Assembly (NCBI GenBank): GCA_963769045.1
Contig: CAVYKK010000019.1
Span: forward strand, 62,001-126,000
From: Methanocella_A sp963769045
Lineage (GTDB): Archaea > Halobacteriota > Methanocellia > Methanocellales > Methanocellaceae
DNA length: 64,000 nt
Reading direction: 5' to 3'
In this document: one piece after another, positions 48,367 to 58,193 of the stretch
How the letters are laid out: each line of letters starts with the position of its first letter
Position numbering within the stretch: the first letter of the stretch is position 1
Position numbers and translations under genes: made by a program
Notes under the pieces: generated by a model
Database searches by the model: none
What the model saw: only the letters and a program-made list of their open reading frames with translations
What the model was told of the DNA's origin: nothing

Positions 48367-49800
48367 TCAGGCGCTTGCATGCGGCAGAATAATGACCACC
48401 CGGGCGCCCTTCGCGCGGTTGCCGGGCACGCGGTCTTCGATCCAGACCCGTCCGCCATAGCGATTGACGATCCGCTTTACCAGGTAGAGACCGATGGCCC
48501 GGTCGTCGGGGTTATCGCGACGGAAGACGCCGGACTTCAGCTCGTCCGGGATGCCCGGCCCGTTGTCCGTCAGCTCGATCTTGCAGGCGCCTGCCCGGTC
48601 CACGGTGGCACGGATATCCACGTCCACGGTGCGCGATGTGACGTACTTCATGCTGTTGACGAGGACGTTGCGCAGCGCATAGCGCATCAGTGGCCCGACC
48701 AGGACCTCCTTTTCAGCCAGCCGCTGGCTCGCGTTGATCTTTTTACCGGCGAGCCGGGCGATCAGCTCTGTGTCCTCCAGTGCCCGGGCGATGGCGTCGG
48801 GCAGTCTTACGGTATGTGCTTCCACGCCTGAAGCGCTGATGGCCCGGATGTCTCCCATGGCCTCGTCGTCCATCTGCAGTGCCCTCATCGCGTTTTCCGG
48901 GCAGCCTGGTTCTAGGCTTCTCCGCCCATGCCCTGACAATGGCCTCATGCACGGCGATCTCGTGCGTCAGCAAGTCCACGAAGAGCGTGGCGTCTTCGGC
49001 ACGCATGTACAGCTCGTCCCTCCTGCATCCGGACGTTCAGCGAGACGGCCACCGCACTGCACACGGTCTGCAGTGTCTCCAGCTCCTCGGGTGACAGTGC
49101 CCGGGCTGTGGATAACCGTGAGCACGCCGGTCAGCCGGTCGTGGTCGATCAGCGGCGTGACTACCACGAACTCGCCACCGATGCGCCCGATGGCGTCCTT
49201 GACGGTCGGCATCAGCCCGTATTCGGCGATGGTGGTGACCATCTGTTCCCGGTGGTACGCGCATCGCCCGGCCATCGCCGGGGCGTCCGGGGCAATAGGA
49301 ATGATGCGTATCATGGACTTCAGCTTCTCTGTCCAGCCTTTGCTTGCGATCAGCTCCAGGTCACTGCCCCGGGAGACGAAGCCTGCCAGGCCCAGGTAGC
49401 CGTACGTGTCTTTCATCAGCCAGAGGGATTTTTCCAGCAGCTCCTTGGGCGTCTTCGTCTGCGTGGAGAGCCGGGCAATATCGGAGAGCGTCTTACCCAG
49501 GGTGATGTTGCGCAGGATGACCACATCGCTGACCCGGTCGCCGTGCGGGCCGCTCATCCGCACGCACTCGACGCGGAAGTACCGTTTGCGGCCGACACGA
49601 TCGCGGTCCTCGAGCCGGGCGCCGTGCCGGCAACCCCCGGTAAGCCCCGGAAAGAGCTGGTTAAACATCAAGCCGACAGGGGAGGCACGATGAGAAAACA
49701 GGTCGATAAAGGGAGGACTGGCCCACACGATAAGGCCGTCGCGGTCGATAATACAGGCGGGGTCGGCTATGATGGAGTCCATATTAATAGCTGTGGACAT
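48367..49800 (-). CDS. PAS-GAF sensor histidine kinase, cytoplasmic, frameshifted
   Basis: About 478 residues from ATG 49800. A PAS domain (IIADPACIIDRDGLIVWASP), then a GAF domain (about 115-275, with LMKDTYGYLGLAGFVSRGSD and FVVVTPLIDHDRLTGVLTV). The frame breaks near 49090, 49000 and 48900. Other frames supply the H-box DATLFVDLLTHEIAVHEAIV, and then LMRYALRNVLVNSMKYVTSR (N box), LTDNGPGIPDE and IGLYLVKRIVNRYGGRVW (G boxes). No membrane helix, so it is a soluble sensor. Two direct repeats lie before its promoter. Confidence 0.82.
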
Positions 49801-49825
49801 GTTATCCGTATTAAACTTTTATCCT

Positions 49826-49875
49826 CCGGGCGTGCCAGGCACTACATCTATTCCCCGGGCGTGCCAGGGTACTAC
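49826..49875 (-). promoter_or_regulatory. Pair of direct repeats upstream of the PAS-GAF kinase
   Basis: On the minus strand the sequence gtagtgcctggcacgcccgg occurs twice (49826-49845, and 49855-49875 with one extra base), about 29 bases apart, almost three helical turns. They lie just upstream of a TATA-like ataaaagtttaat and 25-75 bases before the ATG, a suitable position for activator sites. Confidence 0.5.
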
Positions 49876-50001
49876 GTCACTCTTAGGCAATGATTTAACC
49901 TTAAAGGGAAAAATATAAATATGTTTAGACCATTAATCGTCAGCTTTAAGATATTATGTGCGAATTGTACAACTGGCAGCAAACGCTGCAGGTATAGATA
50001 A

Positions 50002-50166
50002 ATGGAAATATCGGGGTTTGTCAGCAGGTACAGTCGCCTGTGCCTGAAGCTGGCGCCGTTGCTGGTGCTGGCGCTCATATGGCTCTGGTTCATGATCGCA
50101 ATCCTGTTCATCGGCTCCATTGATGAGCCGGTCAAAGCGCTCTTCGGCTGGGAAGCCCTGGTCTAA
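50002..50166 (+). CDS. Small single-helix membrane protein
   Basis: 54 residues. A basic amphipathic start (MEISGFVSRYSRLCLKL) is followed by one long helix (LLVLALIWLWFMIAILFIGS) and IDEPVKALFGWEALV. The codon usage and position in an otherwise empty region support a real small gene. A weak aggt site precedes the ATG. Unknown function; such proteins often accompany membrane complexes or energy-coupling subunits. Confidence 0.5.
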   Translation: MEISGFVSRYSRLCLKLAPLLVLALIWLWFMIAILFIGSIDEPVKALFGWEALV

Positions 50167-50232
50167 GAGGGCGTTCTTACCTTTTTTCCGTTTTGTATAA
50201 TTTGAGGCCGTTCAGGGTTCGGGAGGACACTT

Positions 50233-50402
50233 AGACTTTCACCACAGAGGCCACAAAGGACACAGAGGACGACACAGAGGACTTTTTATGGAAAAGGCTG
50301 CAGGAGAGCCTGTTGTTAAAACAAACCTCTGTGAATACCTCTGTGGCCTCTGTGTCCTCTGTGGTGAACGTCTCCATGTCCTTGAAACCTCTGTGGCCTC
50401 GA
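50233..50402 (-). repeat. Long imperfect palindrome, copy 8 (CACAGAGG-type arms)
   Basis: The reverse complement matches the copies at 1032 and 12641, including the loop (gtttgttttaacaacaggct and ccttttccataaaaagtcc). Arms are ccacagaggccac and gtggcctctgtgg units. Confidence 0.85.
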
Positions 50403-50663
50403 AAAGGGGGTATGAGGGGGGGAGGGAGGTGTCAGGGGTTGCTCCCCCTGATTATGGCTTCTAAGTACCCACACATGGACAGGATAATAGGTATGGGTGC
50501 CCTGCCCGGGCGTCCCGCTCGTCCGGACGCGGCACCGCTGGTTGAAAGTCGTTTATGTTTGTTGTTTCACGAACATTCTATTATATGCGAACAATAGGTA
50601 TATGTACCTTGCGGTTTAATTATTCGACTTGCCAGCACGAGCGGGATAAGTGATGTGCACTTG

Positions 50664-51407
50664 ATGAAAAAAACAGGGGAACACAAGCCAATCGAGCTCT
50701 TCTCCACGGCCGACGGGATACGGGCAGTAAATACCCCCGTTGGGTGAAAATTATCACGATGCTGAAGGAGAGGGAGATGCCCTTCGAAGAGATCGTGGCA
50801 GGACCGGCCGGGCAAAGTCTGACTATTCGTGGTCTTAACGACATGGCCCAGGAAGGCATCATAGGTTCACGGCTGGACCCGTGCGACCGGCGAAAGAAGG
50901 TATTTTCATCAATTTTGGCTACATCGGTGGCCTCTGCGGGTCTACTGGTGGACGACATCCGCGACCTGTTTTCCCGGAAAGGCGTGCCGGATGTGCCGGA
51001 TTTTTCAAGATTATGTTGAGGATGATCCGCGTCAGACGTTACGTGCAGGGGCATCAATCGGCCCGGTCTTGTGGACGCAGGATACAAGGTGGGCAAAGCG
51101 CTGTACGAGCAGAAATCGGCTGCCCGGACCTCGACGAGCTGCTGGGCACGACTCTGGGTTTCTGGACGGGACACAAGCTGGGGCGCATCGAAGTCGTCTC
51201 CCGGTCGCCGCTGACCATCCACGTCTATGACTGTTTCGAGTGCAGGACCTGCCTCTGCTGGGCCGACCCGCATGCGCCTTCGACCTCGGCATGCTGCGGG
51301 CCATCTTCTTTGCCCATTTCGGGGAAGAGCGGGCTATAGAGGAGACCGAGTGCTATGCGATGGGCCATGATCACTGCCGTTTCGTTATAGCCGGTCACGG
51401 CCATTAA
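50664..51407 (+). pseudogene. ArsR-type HTH plus V4R-domain regulator with multiple frameshifts
   Basis: Pieces across three frames form one regulator. Start MKKTGEHKPIELFSTADGIR; then, after a slip near 50740, VKIITMLKEREMPFEEIVAG and LNDMAQEGIIGSRLDPCDRR (winged helix); then VFFINFGYIGGL-like codons, a region with FFKIMLRMIRVR, PDLDELLGTTLGFWTGHKLG, PLTIHVYDCFECR (cysteine pair of the V4R ligand domain), and finally ECYAMGHDHCRFVIAGHGH to the stop at 51407. I see about six breaks. V4R domains bind small hydrophobic molecules; methanogens have several such regulators. It may be a pseudogene or poorly sequenced. Confidence 0.65.
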
Positions 51408-51461
51408 TGCCGCGATAATCGCGGGGAATGGTTTTAGGGCTGCTTCATATATGCAGTGTGC

Positions 51462-51689
51462 ATGGATACCCGATACCTCCTGATGACATGCCTCTCGCTT
51501 ATCGTGGGCAGCATTTTCGTAGCGCCGGAAACGGTACGGCTGGGCATCAGCCTGACCACGGCATCCGGCCTGTCACAGGCACTGCTGCTGGCAGGGATGG
51601 TCGCGGCAGTCCTGACCGTCGAAGCCGAGGCCCGGGAGAAAGCCAGGCGGGATACACAAAAAACGATAAATGATACCTTTTTACGGTAG
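51462..51689 (+). CDS. Small hypothetical membrane protein
   Basis: About 75 residues from ATG 51462 (MDTRYLLMTCLSLIVGSIFV), two helices and a charged tail (EAEAREKARRDTQKTINDTF). Not recognised. It follows the ArsR-V4R gene by 55 bases. Confidence 0.5.
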   Translation: MDTRYLLMTCLSLIVGSIFVAPETVRLGISLTTASGLSQALLLAGMVAAVLTVEAEAREKARRDTQKTINDTFLR

Positions 51690-51739
51690 CAGCCCGGAGA
51701 TAGAAAAACCGGCAGGCCATCGTCGCATGGCCGGGGGCT

Positions 51740-51770
51740 TTCGCTCGCGCGTGGGCGGTCATGCGGCCGG
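51740..51770 (-). repeat. CG-rich dispersed motif (copy j)
   Basis: The minus strand reads gcatgaccgcccacgcgcga followed by gcgaaag. It lies between the small membrane gene and the end of the pilus operon. Confidence 0.5.
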
Positions 51771-51774
51771 CGTA

Positions 51775-52529
51775 CTACGCGATATCCCGGGACGTATCGA
51801 TGTAATCGGTCGGAGACCTTGAAGCGGATGTCTTCCAGGATGGGCGGGGTGCCGCGGATCTTGGGGATGGACGCTTTGCCCATCTTGTCGCCTTTCTTTT
51901 CCACCTCGATCTCGAACATCACGTCGCAGACGTTCTGGAAGATAATCTCGGTGCGCCGGTCATGTACGCCATTGAGGATAAACAGGTAGCAGATGCTGTC
52001 CCGTTCCTTGTCCATCTCGTAGATTTTGTGGAGCAGGCTCTTGAGCGTGTGCACGTCGACGTCTAAATCTATTAAGGAAGTCTGAAGTTATCGAAGAGAT
52101 GGTGAAGTTCTATTTGCTGCTGGTGTAGATGTAGTCGACTTTCGAGTCAATGAACTCGATCAGGCGGCGCCTCGGCCTCTGCGTACTGGTCCAGGTGTTC
52201 AGGACGTCGTCGCAGTTCCTCCTGCACGTCGAAGAACTGACTGCTGCTAGCTAAATTACCAGTCTTTAACATGCGTCTTGTTCGACGACGACGGTCGTGG
52301 TGAAGTAGAATGTCTTGCGTGGCGTGGTAAACTCGAACAGGAAGATTTCCGGCTGAGCGACCGGCTCGGCCGAGAAGTAGACCATTGACCCCTTGGGGAT
52401 GCCGCCGTTCAGCGTCCGGTCCAGAATGCTCAGGCCGGTCGGCAGACGGTTCGGGATCGGCGCGTCGGGCTTATCTACGGCCTCCGGCACGGCTCCCTGT
52501 CCTTCAGTCTCTACTTTATCTTCTGTCAT
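51775..52529 (-). CDS. RecA-fold (KaiC/FlaH/RAD55-like) partner of the secretion ATPase, frameshifted
   Basis: About 250 residues spread over several frames. From ATG 52529: PNRLPTGLSILDRTLNGGIP then KGSMVYFSAEPVAQPEIFLF, the RecA/KaiC strand order, but the usual P-loop (G-x4-G-K-S/T) is replaced by SAEPVAQPE. Later pieces read LIEFIDSKVDYIYTSSK, HTLKSLLHKIYEMDKERDSI, CYLFILNGVHDRRTEIIFQN and IPKIRGTPPILEDIRFKVSD, ending DYIDTSRDIA at 51775. Breaks near 52275, 52170, 52090 and 51800. As last gene of the operon it parallels FlaH next to FlaI, but without ATP-binding residues. Confidence 0.65.
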
Positions 52530-52566
52530 TCTTTATCAGTATTTATTTTCAGTCTTCAGTCAGTCG

Positions 52567-53502
52567 CTATATGAGCAGTGTGAACAGGAAATACGCGATT
52601 ACCATCATGATCAGCGCGTATTTCAGTCCTGACATCCAGTTGCCCTCACCCATCTGGCCGGCGAGGATACCCGCGCACAGTCCCTGGATGAGCGCGGCAT
52701 GGAAGAACAGCCGCACGTAGTCGTCCGGGTTGAACGCCTGGATAAACGTGCCTCCCTGCTTCGCCGCCGCCGACGATGCGGCGCCGCCGCCGCTCGATGC
52801 AGTAGCGGCCGTCGCCATGACGGGGATGAAGCTCGACGTCAGTGTATACACACAATAGATGAACACCACGAACGAGATGAAGATGATCACTACGTATATA
52901 AGCATGCCGTCAAAGCGTTCTCTGCGTATCTGCTCGTTGATCCGGGCGTCGTTGGCTGCGATGTTCAGCACGTCTTTGATGTCGCCGCTGGATGAGGCCG
53001 CCTTCGTGATCAGGGTGATCACTTTCGTCGACGCGTTGGTGCGCAGCTGGTTGGCGAACTTCTTGAGCGCAGTATTGACGTCGGTACCCCACTGCATATC
53101 CTTGTGCACCTTTTGTACTTCCGTGCTCAGCATGCCGAAGTTACTGTTCGAGATCAGGTTGATCGACTGGGTCAGCGTCATGCCGGTCTCGTTTGTCGAC
53201 GACAGCTTCTTCAGGAAGTCGGGCATTTCCGACGCGATCTTACGCTCCCGGCGGTTCTTCGCCTCGTGGAAGAAGGCAAGTGGTGCCAGTGCTATGATGA
53301 GGAAGTACACGATGAAGTCGTCGATGAAACCAAGGATCGGCCCGTAGATGACCATGAAGTCGCCCGTCGGCTTGATCTTCCCGGTCATCATTGCCCGCTG
53401 GAACTCGGTGACATTGGTCGATGCCGCCGAAAAGCTGCCGAAGCCGATGACCGGCCAGACGACTATCGCCAGGAAAAGAATGAACAGGATAGCAAAAGGC
53501 AC
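52567..53502 (-). CDS. TadC/GspF-type pilus assembly membrane protein, second half
   Basis: 311 residues: helices at the start (ILFILFLAIVVWPVIGFGSF; VYFLIIALAPLAFF), a T2SSF-like cytoplasmic helical bundle (PDFLKKLSSTNETGMTLTQS and TNALRKF-like NTALKKFANQLRTNAS), then three C-terminal helices and a Ser/Ala/Gly-rich loop. Codons in other frames between 53503 and 53640 (LGELKKARENKKMKEFLANP and IAGIKK) link it to the preceding gene, so both may be one PilC-like protein of about 690 residues with two frameshifts. It would form the inner-membrane platform. Confidence 0.75.
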   Translation of the reverse strand: MPFAILFILFLAIVVWPVIGFGSFSAASTNVTEFQRAMMTGKIKPTGDFMVIYGPILGFIDDFIVYFLIIALAPLAFFHEAKNRRERKIASEMPDFLKKLSSTNETGMTLTQSINLISNSNFGMLSTEVQKVHKDMQWGTDVNTALKKFANQLRTNASTKVITLITKAASSSGDIKDVLNIAANDARINEQIRRERFDGMLIYVVIIFISFVVFIYCVYTLTSSFIPVMATAATASSGGGAASSAAAKQGGTFIQAFNPDDYVRLFFHAALIQGLCAGILAGQMGEGNWMSGLKYALIMMVIAYFLFTLLI

Positions 53503-53592
53503 GCTAGGTATAGCGACTTGATCGGGTCTTCTTGATGCCGGCGATCGGGTTGGCGAGGAACTCCTTCATCTTCTTGTTCTCGCGCGCCTTCT

Positions 53593-54630
53593 TCAGTTCG
53601 CCCAGCCGCTTCTTGTCGCTGGTCGTGGCCTCTTTGATTCCATCGGCACGGTATCGTACTGGTCCAGCGTCTGCACGTCGAACAGGTTTGTCCGCTCTTC
53701 CTCTTGCGGGGTCAGCATGCTGATCAGGATGATGAACATGACTGAGCCGATAGGCAACACTGCATAGATCAGTATGTACAGGATCATGGGGCTGCCGCCG
53801 TTCATGATGGTCATGACCGAGACCATGATGATGATGAACAGCGGTCCGGCCACGAACATCGTGACATAGGACTCGGCGATCAGGCCCAGGATTTCCAGGA
53901 ATGACTTCTGGTCCTGCATGATGCGCATCCGGTACTGCTCGACCTTGTTATTCAGGTACGTCGTGACGTCGCCGCCCGAGTCGATGACCGACAGCAGGTT
54001 GGATAGCAAATCCTGCAGCAGGTCCGATGGCGTCTGGTTGACACAGTTGAGGATTGCGACTCGCAGGTCGTTGCCGAAATAGTCCATGTCACGCAAGACG
54101 AAGCCGACTTCCTTGGACACTTCGCCATAAGTGCTCTCCGCCTCGTGCAGGGAGCGGATGATCGTGATGATATCTGTGCCGCCCTTGGACATGGCGTACA
54201 TGAAGGTAACGGCCGATGGCAGCGCCTTGTTGATGCGCGACTTGCGCTCGCTGGCATTGAACGACGGGATGAGCAGGAACGTGGTGAAAGTGACAATATA
54301 CCCGATCGCGCCCAGGATGACCATCGATATGAAGAGGATGATGACCTGCGCCATCCCGCTCAGGATCGGGATGCTGATACCGAGATGCCAGTTACTCAGG
54401 TTGGTGCTGTGCAGGATGGTGCCGCCCAGCAGGAAACCGAGCAGCAATCCCAGCAGCGCCCCGATGACGCCGATGATGATCGACGTCATGTAGGCTACGG
54501 AGACGTACACTTCGTAGGTCTGTGCCATGTGGGCCTGGCGCAGCTGCTTCTGCAGCATGAAATAGCGGTCCTTCCGCTTTTTGACCTCGCCGCCGAAGAT
54601 GACGTGGGCTATTGTGCTATATTCGTCCAT
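53593..54630 (-). CDS. TadC/GspF-type pilus assembly membrane protein, first half
   Basis: 345 residues. An N-terminal cytoplasmic segment, two helices (SIIIGVIGALLGLLLGFLLG; AQVIILFISMVILGAIGYIV), a T2SSF domain (RINKALPSAVTFMYAMSKGG, then YGEVSKEVGFVLRDMDYFGN and TPSDLLQDLLSNLL), and helices near the end. It starts 11 bases after the TadA stop. The final 16 residues (ESKRPRPATRSGWAN) look out of frame; a one-base shift near 53640 gives EATTSDKKRLGELKKAREN, continuing toward the next gene. Confidence 0.82.
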   Translation of the reverse strand: MDEYSTIAHVIFGGEVKKRKDRYFMLQKQLRQAHMAQTYEVYVSVAYMTSIIIGVIGALLGLLLGFLLGGTILHSTNLSNWHLGISIPILSGMAQVIILFISMVILGAIGYIVTFTTFLLIPSFNASERKSRINKALPSAVTFMYAMSKGGTDIITIIRSLHEAESTYGEVSKEVGFVLRDMDYFGNDLRVAILNCVNQTPSDLLQDLLSNLLSVIDSGGDVTTYLNNKVEQYRMRIMQDQKSFLEILGLIAESYVTMFVAGPLFIIIMVSVMTIMNGGSPMILYILIYAVLPIGSVMFIILISMLTPQEEERTNLFDVQTLDQYDTVPMESKRPRPATRSGWAN

Positions 54631-54641
54631 ATGCTATGACC

Positions 54642-56918
54642 TCAGTCCCTGATTTGCAGCTTATCCAGGACACGGTCCGGCTTTACCGAGTACGCCTGGA
54701 TGATTGCGGCTACCTGGTGGAAGTCGCGGATGTTGTTCTTGACCATGTACTCCAGGACCTGTTGCCTGTGCATGATCTCGGTCTGGATCTCCTTGCGGCT
54801 CCATGCCCTGCGCTGTGCGATCTCAGCCAGGATGCGGGACTCGCCCACCTTGTCGAAGCGATCGGTCCCCGAGTTCCAGGCGTAGACATCGTTGGTGCGG
54901 ATGTTCCTCGTGTTGGGGTCGAGGTCGTTGATCTCCACGAGCTTCATGTTACGCCTGACACGCTTGTTCTTCAGGTAAGTCTGCGACTGGATACTGATGA
55001 TGTCCAGCGCCGTGATCATGGTACGCGGCACGCTGATGGGCGGGTTCTCCAGACGGTGGATGGCAGATTCTACTGAATCCGCATGCATGGTCGAGAACGT
55101 CGTATGCCCTGTCGACATAGCCTGGAACAGCGTGAGCGCTTCCTTGCCTCGGACTTCGCCTACCAGCAGGTATTCGGGCCGCTGACGAAGCGCTGCCTTC
55201 AGCAGGGCGAACATCTCGATCGAGCCCTTGCCGTCCGCGGTGAACGAGTCGCGGGTCAGGCCCGGGATCCAGTTCTGGTGCGGCAGCTTCAGCTCACGGG
55301 TATCTTCCAGCGAGATGATCTTGGCCTTGGGCGGGATGAACAGCGATACCGCGTTCAGCGACGACGTCTTGCCCGACGCCGTGCCGCCCGAGAAGATCAG
55401 GCTCTTGTTGTTCTCGATGCACATCCACAGGTACGACATGGTTTCAGAAGAGAACGTATTCCATGCGATCAGGTCGATGGGAGTGATCGGGATTTCCTTG
55501 AACTTACGGATGGTGAACGTGCTGCCGCGGGTGGTGATCTCCTTGCCCAGCGTCATCTGGATACGCGAACCTTCAGGCATAGTAGCATCAATCATAGGCT
55601 CCGCGATGGAGATGTGCTTGCCGCAGCGCTGCGCCAGCCGGATCACGAACGAGTCGAGCTGCTTCTCGTTGAACGTGATGTTGGTCATGATGTTCTCGTA
55701 GTTCTTGTGGTACAGGAAGATCGGCGTGTCGAATCCGTTATTGGAAATATCCTCGATGAAGTTGTCGTGCATGATGGGAGTGATCTTGCCGTACTCGAGG
55801 TAGTCGCGGACGATATAATAGATGATCTTGTGGTAGGATTTGGTTTCGACCTTGCCGATATAGTCGACGATGATCTCCGTGGCCTTCCGGACCAGTACTT
55901 CTTTCCGGTCCATCTTGGCGTCGATATTGTCAAGGATGAGCAGGTCCTGCAGCCGCTGGTACACGTCCTCGAGAAGCTCTTTCTCGAACACGGTCAGCGA
56001 CGGCTCGCAGACGTAGTACAGGTATGCATTGCCAAGCTCGTTGTACAGGACGACCACGAACGCGTAGGGCTCGACCACCCAGTAGCGCTCGATCTCCTCG
56101 TACCCCGGCATGCTCGTGAAGGTCGCCATAGCACCGTGCTTTTCCAGGTCGTACGGCTCGAACTCTACTTTCACCTTGGGCTTCTTTTTGGCTTTTGCCG
56201 GCTTCTTCTTCTTATTATCCTCTTCCTCTTTCTTTGTCGCTGCAAGATCAGCGCCCTGGCTCTTGGAAATGATGGCGTTGAACTCCTCGAGGATATCCTC
56301 CTCCGACCGGTTGTCACGGACGGCGTTAATCTCGGTAGAGCTGACCATCCGGTCGTCTGTGCGTTCCTCGTAGGTCGACAGGAAGTTCGCCGCCGGCCTG
56401 GAGGCCGGGGCCGCAGGCGCCGGGTGGTGTGAGGGGGCATCGGGGATTACGGGGGCCGTTGCGGATGCCGCTTCCCGGGGGCTGAACGTGGCCGACTTCT
56501 CCAGGATCCTCTTCAGCTCCTCGGGCTCCTGCCCTTCGTCCGCCAGCGGAGCTCCGGCATTCTTGTCTGCCTTCGTCTTCGCGAGGGCGGTCCATGCGGA
56601 AAAATCGTGCGCCGCTTTGGGCGCTGACTCGGCCACTGGCTCATGCACGGGCGCCGTCTGGCTGATCACAGACTCCAGTGCCCTGAGCTCCGACGCCTTA
56701 TCAGGTACCGGATAAGACGCCTTATCCGGTGCCGTCCCGGCAGCCGGGGGCGCCGATGGCGCTGCTTCAGGGGTCGCCTTCTTCTCCTCCGAAGTCGTTC
56801 CCTGCTTCTTTTTCAACAGTCCGTAAAAGTTTTTCCTGTCGGCATCGTGGTCATTTAAGTCCAGACCTGAATTACCGCTTCCCGTCACTTTTTCCACTCC
56901 CTCAATCTTTTCGGGCAT
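54642..56918 (-). CDS. TadA/GspE-type secretion (pilus assembly) ATPase
   Basis: About 758 residues. An unusually long N-terminal region (about 280 residues) is rich in Ala, Pro, Glu and Lys and looks disordered, ending in a basic KKKKPAKAKKKPKVK stretch. The ATPase part has Walker A SGGTASGKTSS, Asp box ISLEDTRELKLPHQN, Walker B LVGEVRGKEALTL and His box STGHTTFSTMHAD. It powers assembly of archaeal type IV pilus-like filaments. ATG 56918 is preferred over TTG 56984. First gene of an operon with two TadC halves and a RecA-fold protein. No pilin gene is in view, so pilins must be encoded elsewhere. Confidence 0.92.
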   Translation of the reverse strand: MPEKIEGVEKVTGSGNSGLDLNDHDADRKNFYGLLKKKQGTTSEEKKATPEAAPSAPPAAGTAPDKASYPVPDKASELRALESVISQTAPVHEPVAESAPKAAHDFSAWTALAKTKADKNAGAPLADEGQEPEELKRILEKSATFSPREAASATAPVIPDAPSHHPAPAAPASRPAANFLSTYEERTDDRMVSSTEINAVRDNRSEEDILEEFNAIISKSQGADLAATKKEEEDNKKKKPAKAKKKPKVKVEFEPYDLEKHGAMATFTSMPGYEEIERYWVVEPYAFVVVLYNELGNAYLYYVCEPSLTVFEKELLEDVYQRLQDLLILDNIDAKMDRKEVLVRKATEIIVDYIGKVETKSYHKIIYYIVRDYLEYGKITPIMHDNFIEDISNNGFDTPIFLYHKNYENIMTNITFNEKQLDSFVIRLAQRCGKHISIAEPMIDATMPEGSRIQMTLGKEITTRGSTFTIRKFKEIPITPIDLIAWNTFSSETMSYLWMCIENNKSLIFSGGTASGKTSSLNAVSLFIPPKAKIISLEDTRELKLPHQNWIPGLTRDSFTADGKGSIEMFALLKAALRQRPEYLLVGEVRGKEALTLFQAMSTGHTTFSTMHADSVESAIHRLENPPISVPRTMITALDIISIQSQTYLKNKRVRRNMKLVEINDLDPNTRNIRTNDVYAWNSGTDRFDKVGESRILAEIAQRRAWSRKEIQTEIMHRQQVLEYMVKNNIRDFHQVAAIIQAYSVKPDRVLDKLQIRD

Positions 56919-57041
56919 GCTGCTATGGCGTGGCGCTAATCTGATACCACCAGACTCCCCCAGCAGATGGGTAGTATTGCGCAACGGGCCCGTATTACCG
57001 GTTGTCCTGATAGACGTTGTATACGTACCTACTAGACCTTA

Positions 57042-57052
57042 GAATATATAAA
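57042..57052 (-). promoter_or_regulatory. TATA box of the secretion operon
   Basis: The minus strand has agtttatatattct about 125 bases before ATG 56918, implying a 5' leader of about 100 bases. A region of AT-rich sequence continues to 57150. Confidence 0.45.
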
Positions 57053-57182
57053 CTTGGTGTCAATTCTTGCACTCTTTGAGCTTATTAAGCCAAAATAGTG
57101 ATAAAAAGAAGCTTTAGTTACACTTTTGGAAATAGATATTAGAAAGAAAAGCTTTTTAAGCTGTTTTAGAGGAGATAGCCGC

Positions 57183-58193
57183 TCAGACTATGATCCTCCA
57201 GTGCCCGTCGAGGTCGACCATATAGAAGCTCCCTTCCAGGCGGTAAGCGTAAAGGTTGCCGACCTGGTAATGAACGCTGGTCCATGGGACGAGAGGCGTA
57301 TCATGGCCTGCCACTGTAACGCCTGGCGCCGGGGCGCCCGCATGCACGTACTGTACCCGGAAGCTCTCGTCGCCCAGCCCATATGTCCGGTTCATATTCT
57401 CGATGTACTCACGATAGGTCGCATCGTCCGGCGATACGAAACTGCCGTTGACGGCGTCGTAGGTGACCAGGTAATTGAATGCGCTGTCCGGCCGGCTGTT
57501 GTCGAGGTCGTCGAAGAACGCCTGGATGACGCGCTCTGCTGTGCTGTCCATGTCGGCAGGCAGATAGACGCTCTGTAGCAGGTAGGTGTACTTGCCCGAC
57601 GAGCCCTCCACGGTGTACATGACCGGGACGGGCGACGACTTGTGCAGGTAGTACGAAATCCGTATATCGCTCGGGACGCTGCCGAAGTACAGTGTCTTTT
57701 TAATGCCATAGACGCTGCAGCCGTCGAACTTGCCGGCCGGCGTCGTCACATCAGCCGTCCCGGTCAGGCTATAGACATCATCGAGGGAGTTCCAGGCTTC
57801 GTCGAAGACTGTCATGTTGAAGGCAAGCTCCCCGCCGTTGATCCGCACGTCGGTGCCATTGATGTCGGTGATCAGCACGCTTACAGTCTTCCGGCGATCG
57901 GTGCTGATCATCGAGTCCGCCCTGGTCGAGCCGTTTTTCTGGAATGATACTGACGTCAGCCGGTTGCCTTCAGGCTCCCCCGCGTTCGTGATTACCTGGA
58001 GATCCTGCCACGTGACGCTGGCGCCGTCGTCCATCGTGACGTTATAGACGGCCATGCTGAACCGCTGCGGGTCGAAGATATCTCCGCCGCTAATCGTGCT
58101 GCCGGACTGCGATGGCCCGGTACAGCCGGCAATTGCCATCGCCACCAGGGCTATCGTCACAAATGCTGTCAATAACAGGGTTTTAGGGGACAT
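57183..58193 (-). CDS. Putative lipoprotein, beta-rich, with C-terminal NTF2-like part
   Basis: About 336 residues from ATG 58193, which has ggagg eight bases before it. Signal peptide with lipobox (LLLTAFVTIALVAMAIAGCT), then a beta-rich domain (about 40-215: PQRFSMAVYNVTMDDGASVT; DGCSVYGIKKTLYFGSVPSD), then about 120 residues (AERVIQAFFDDLDNSRPDSA to DLDGHWRIIV) that resemble NTF2-like/DUF4878 domains. The start overlaps the end of mfnF by 11 bases, so it may be co-transcribed. Function unknown; probably surface-exposed. Confidence 0.68.
   Translation of the reverse strand: MSPKTLLLTAFVTIALVAMAIAGCTGPSQSGSTISGGDIFDPQRFSMAVYNVTMDDGASVTWQDLQVITNAGEPEGNRLTSVSFQKNGSTRADSMISTDRRKTVSVLITDINGTDVRINGGELAFNMTVFDEAWNSLDDVYSLTGTADVTTPAGKFDGCSVYGIKKTLYFGSVPSDIRISYYLHKSSPVPVMYTVEGSSGKYTYLLQSVYLPADMDSTAERVIQAFFDDLDNSRPDSAFNYLVTYDAVNGSFVSPDDATYREYIENMNRTYGLGDESFRVQYVHAGAPAPGVTVAGHDTPLVPWTSVHYQVGNLYAYRLEGSFYMVDLDGHWRIIV

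Noticed and set aside
54145..54639. Long plus-strand ORFs across the pilus genes (also 55083-56432)
   Set aside because: They are shadows of the minus-strand TadA/TadC genes; composition (Asp/Arg/His-rich) is typical of antisense reading in GC-rich DNA.
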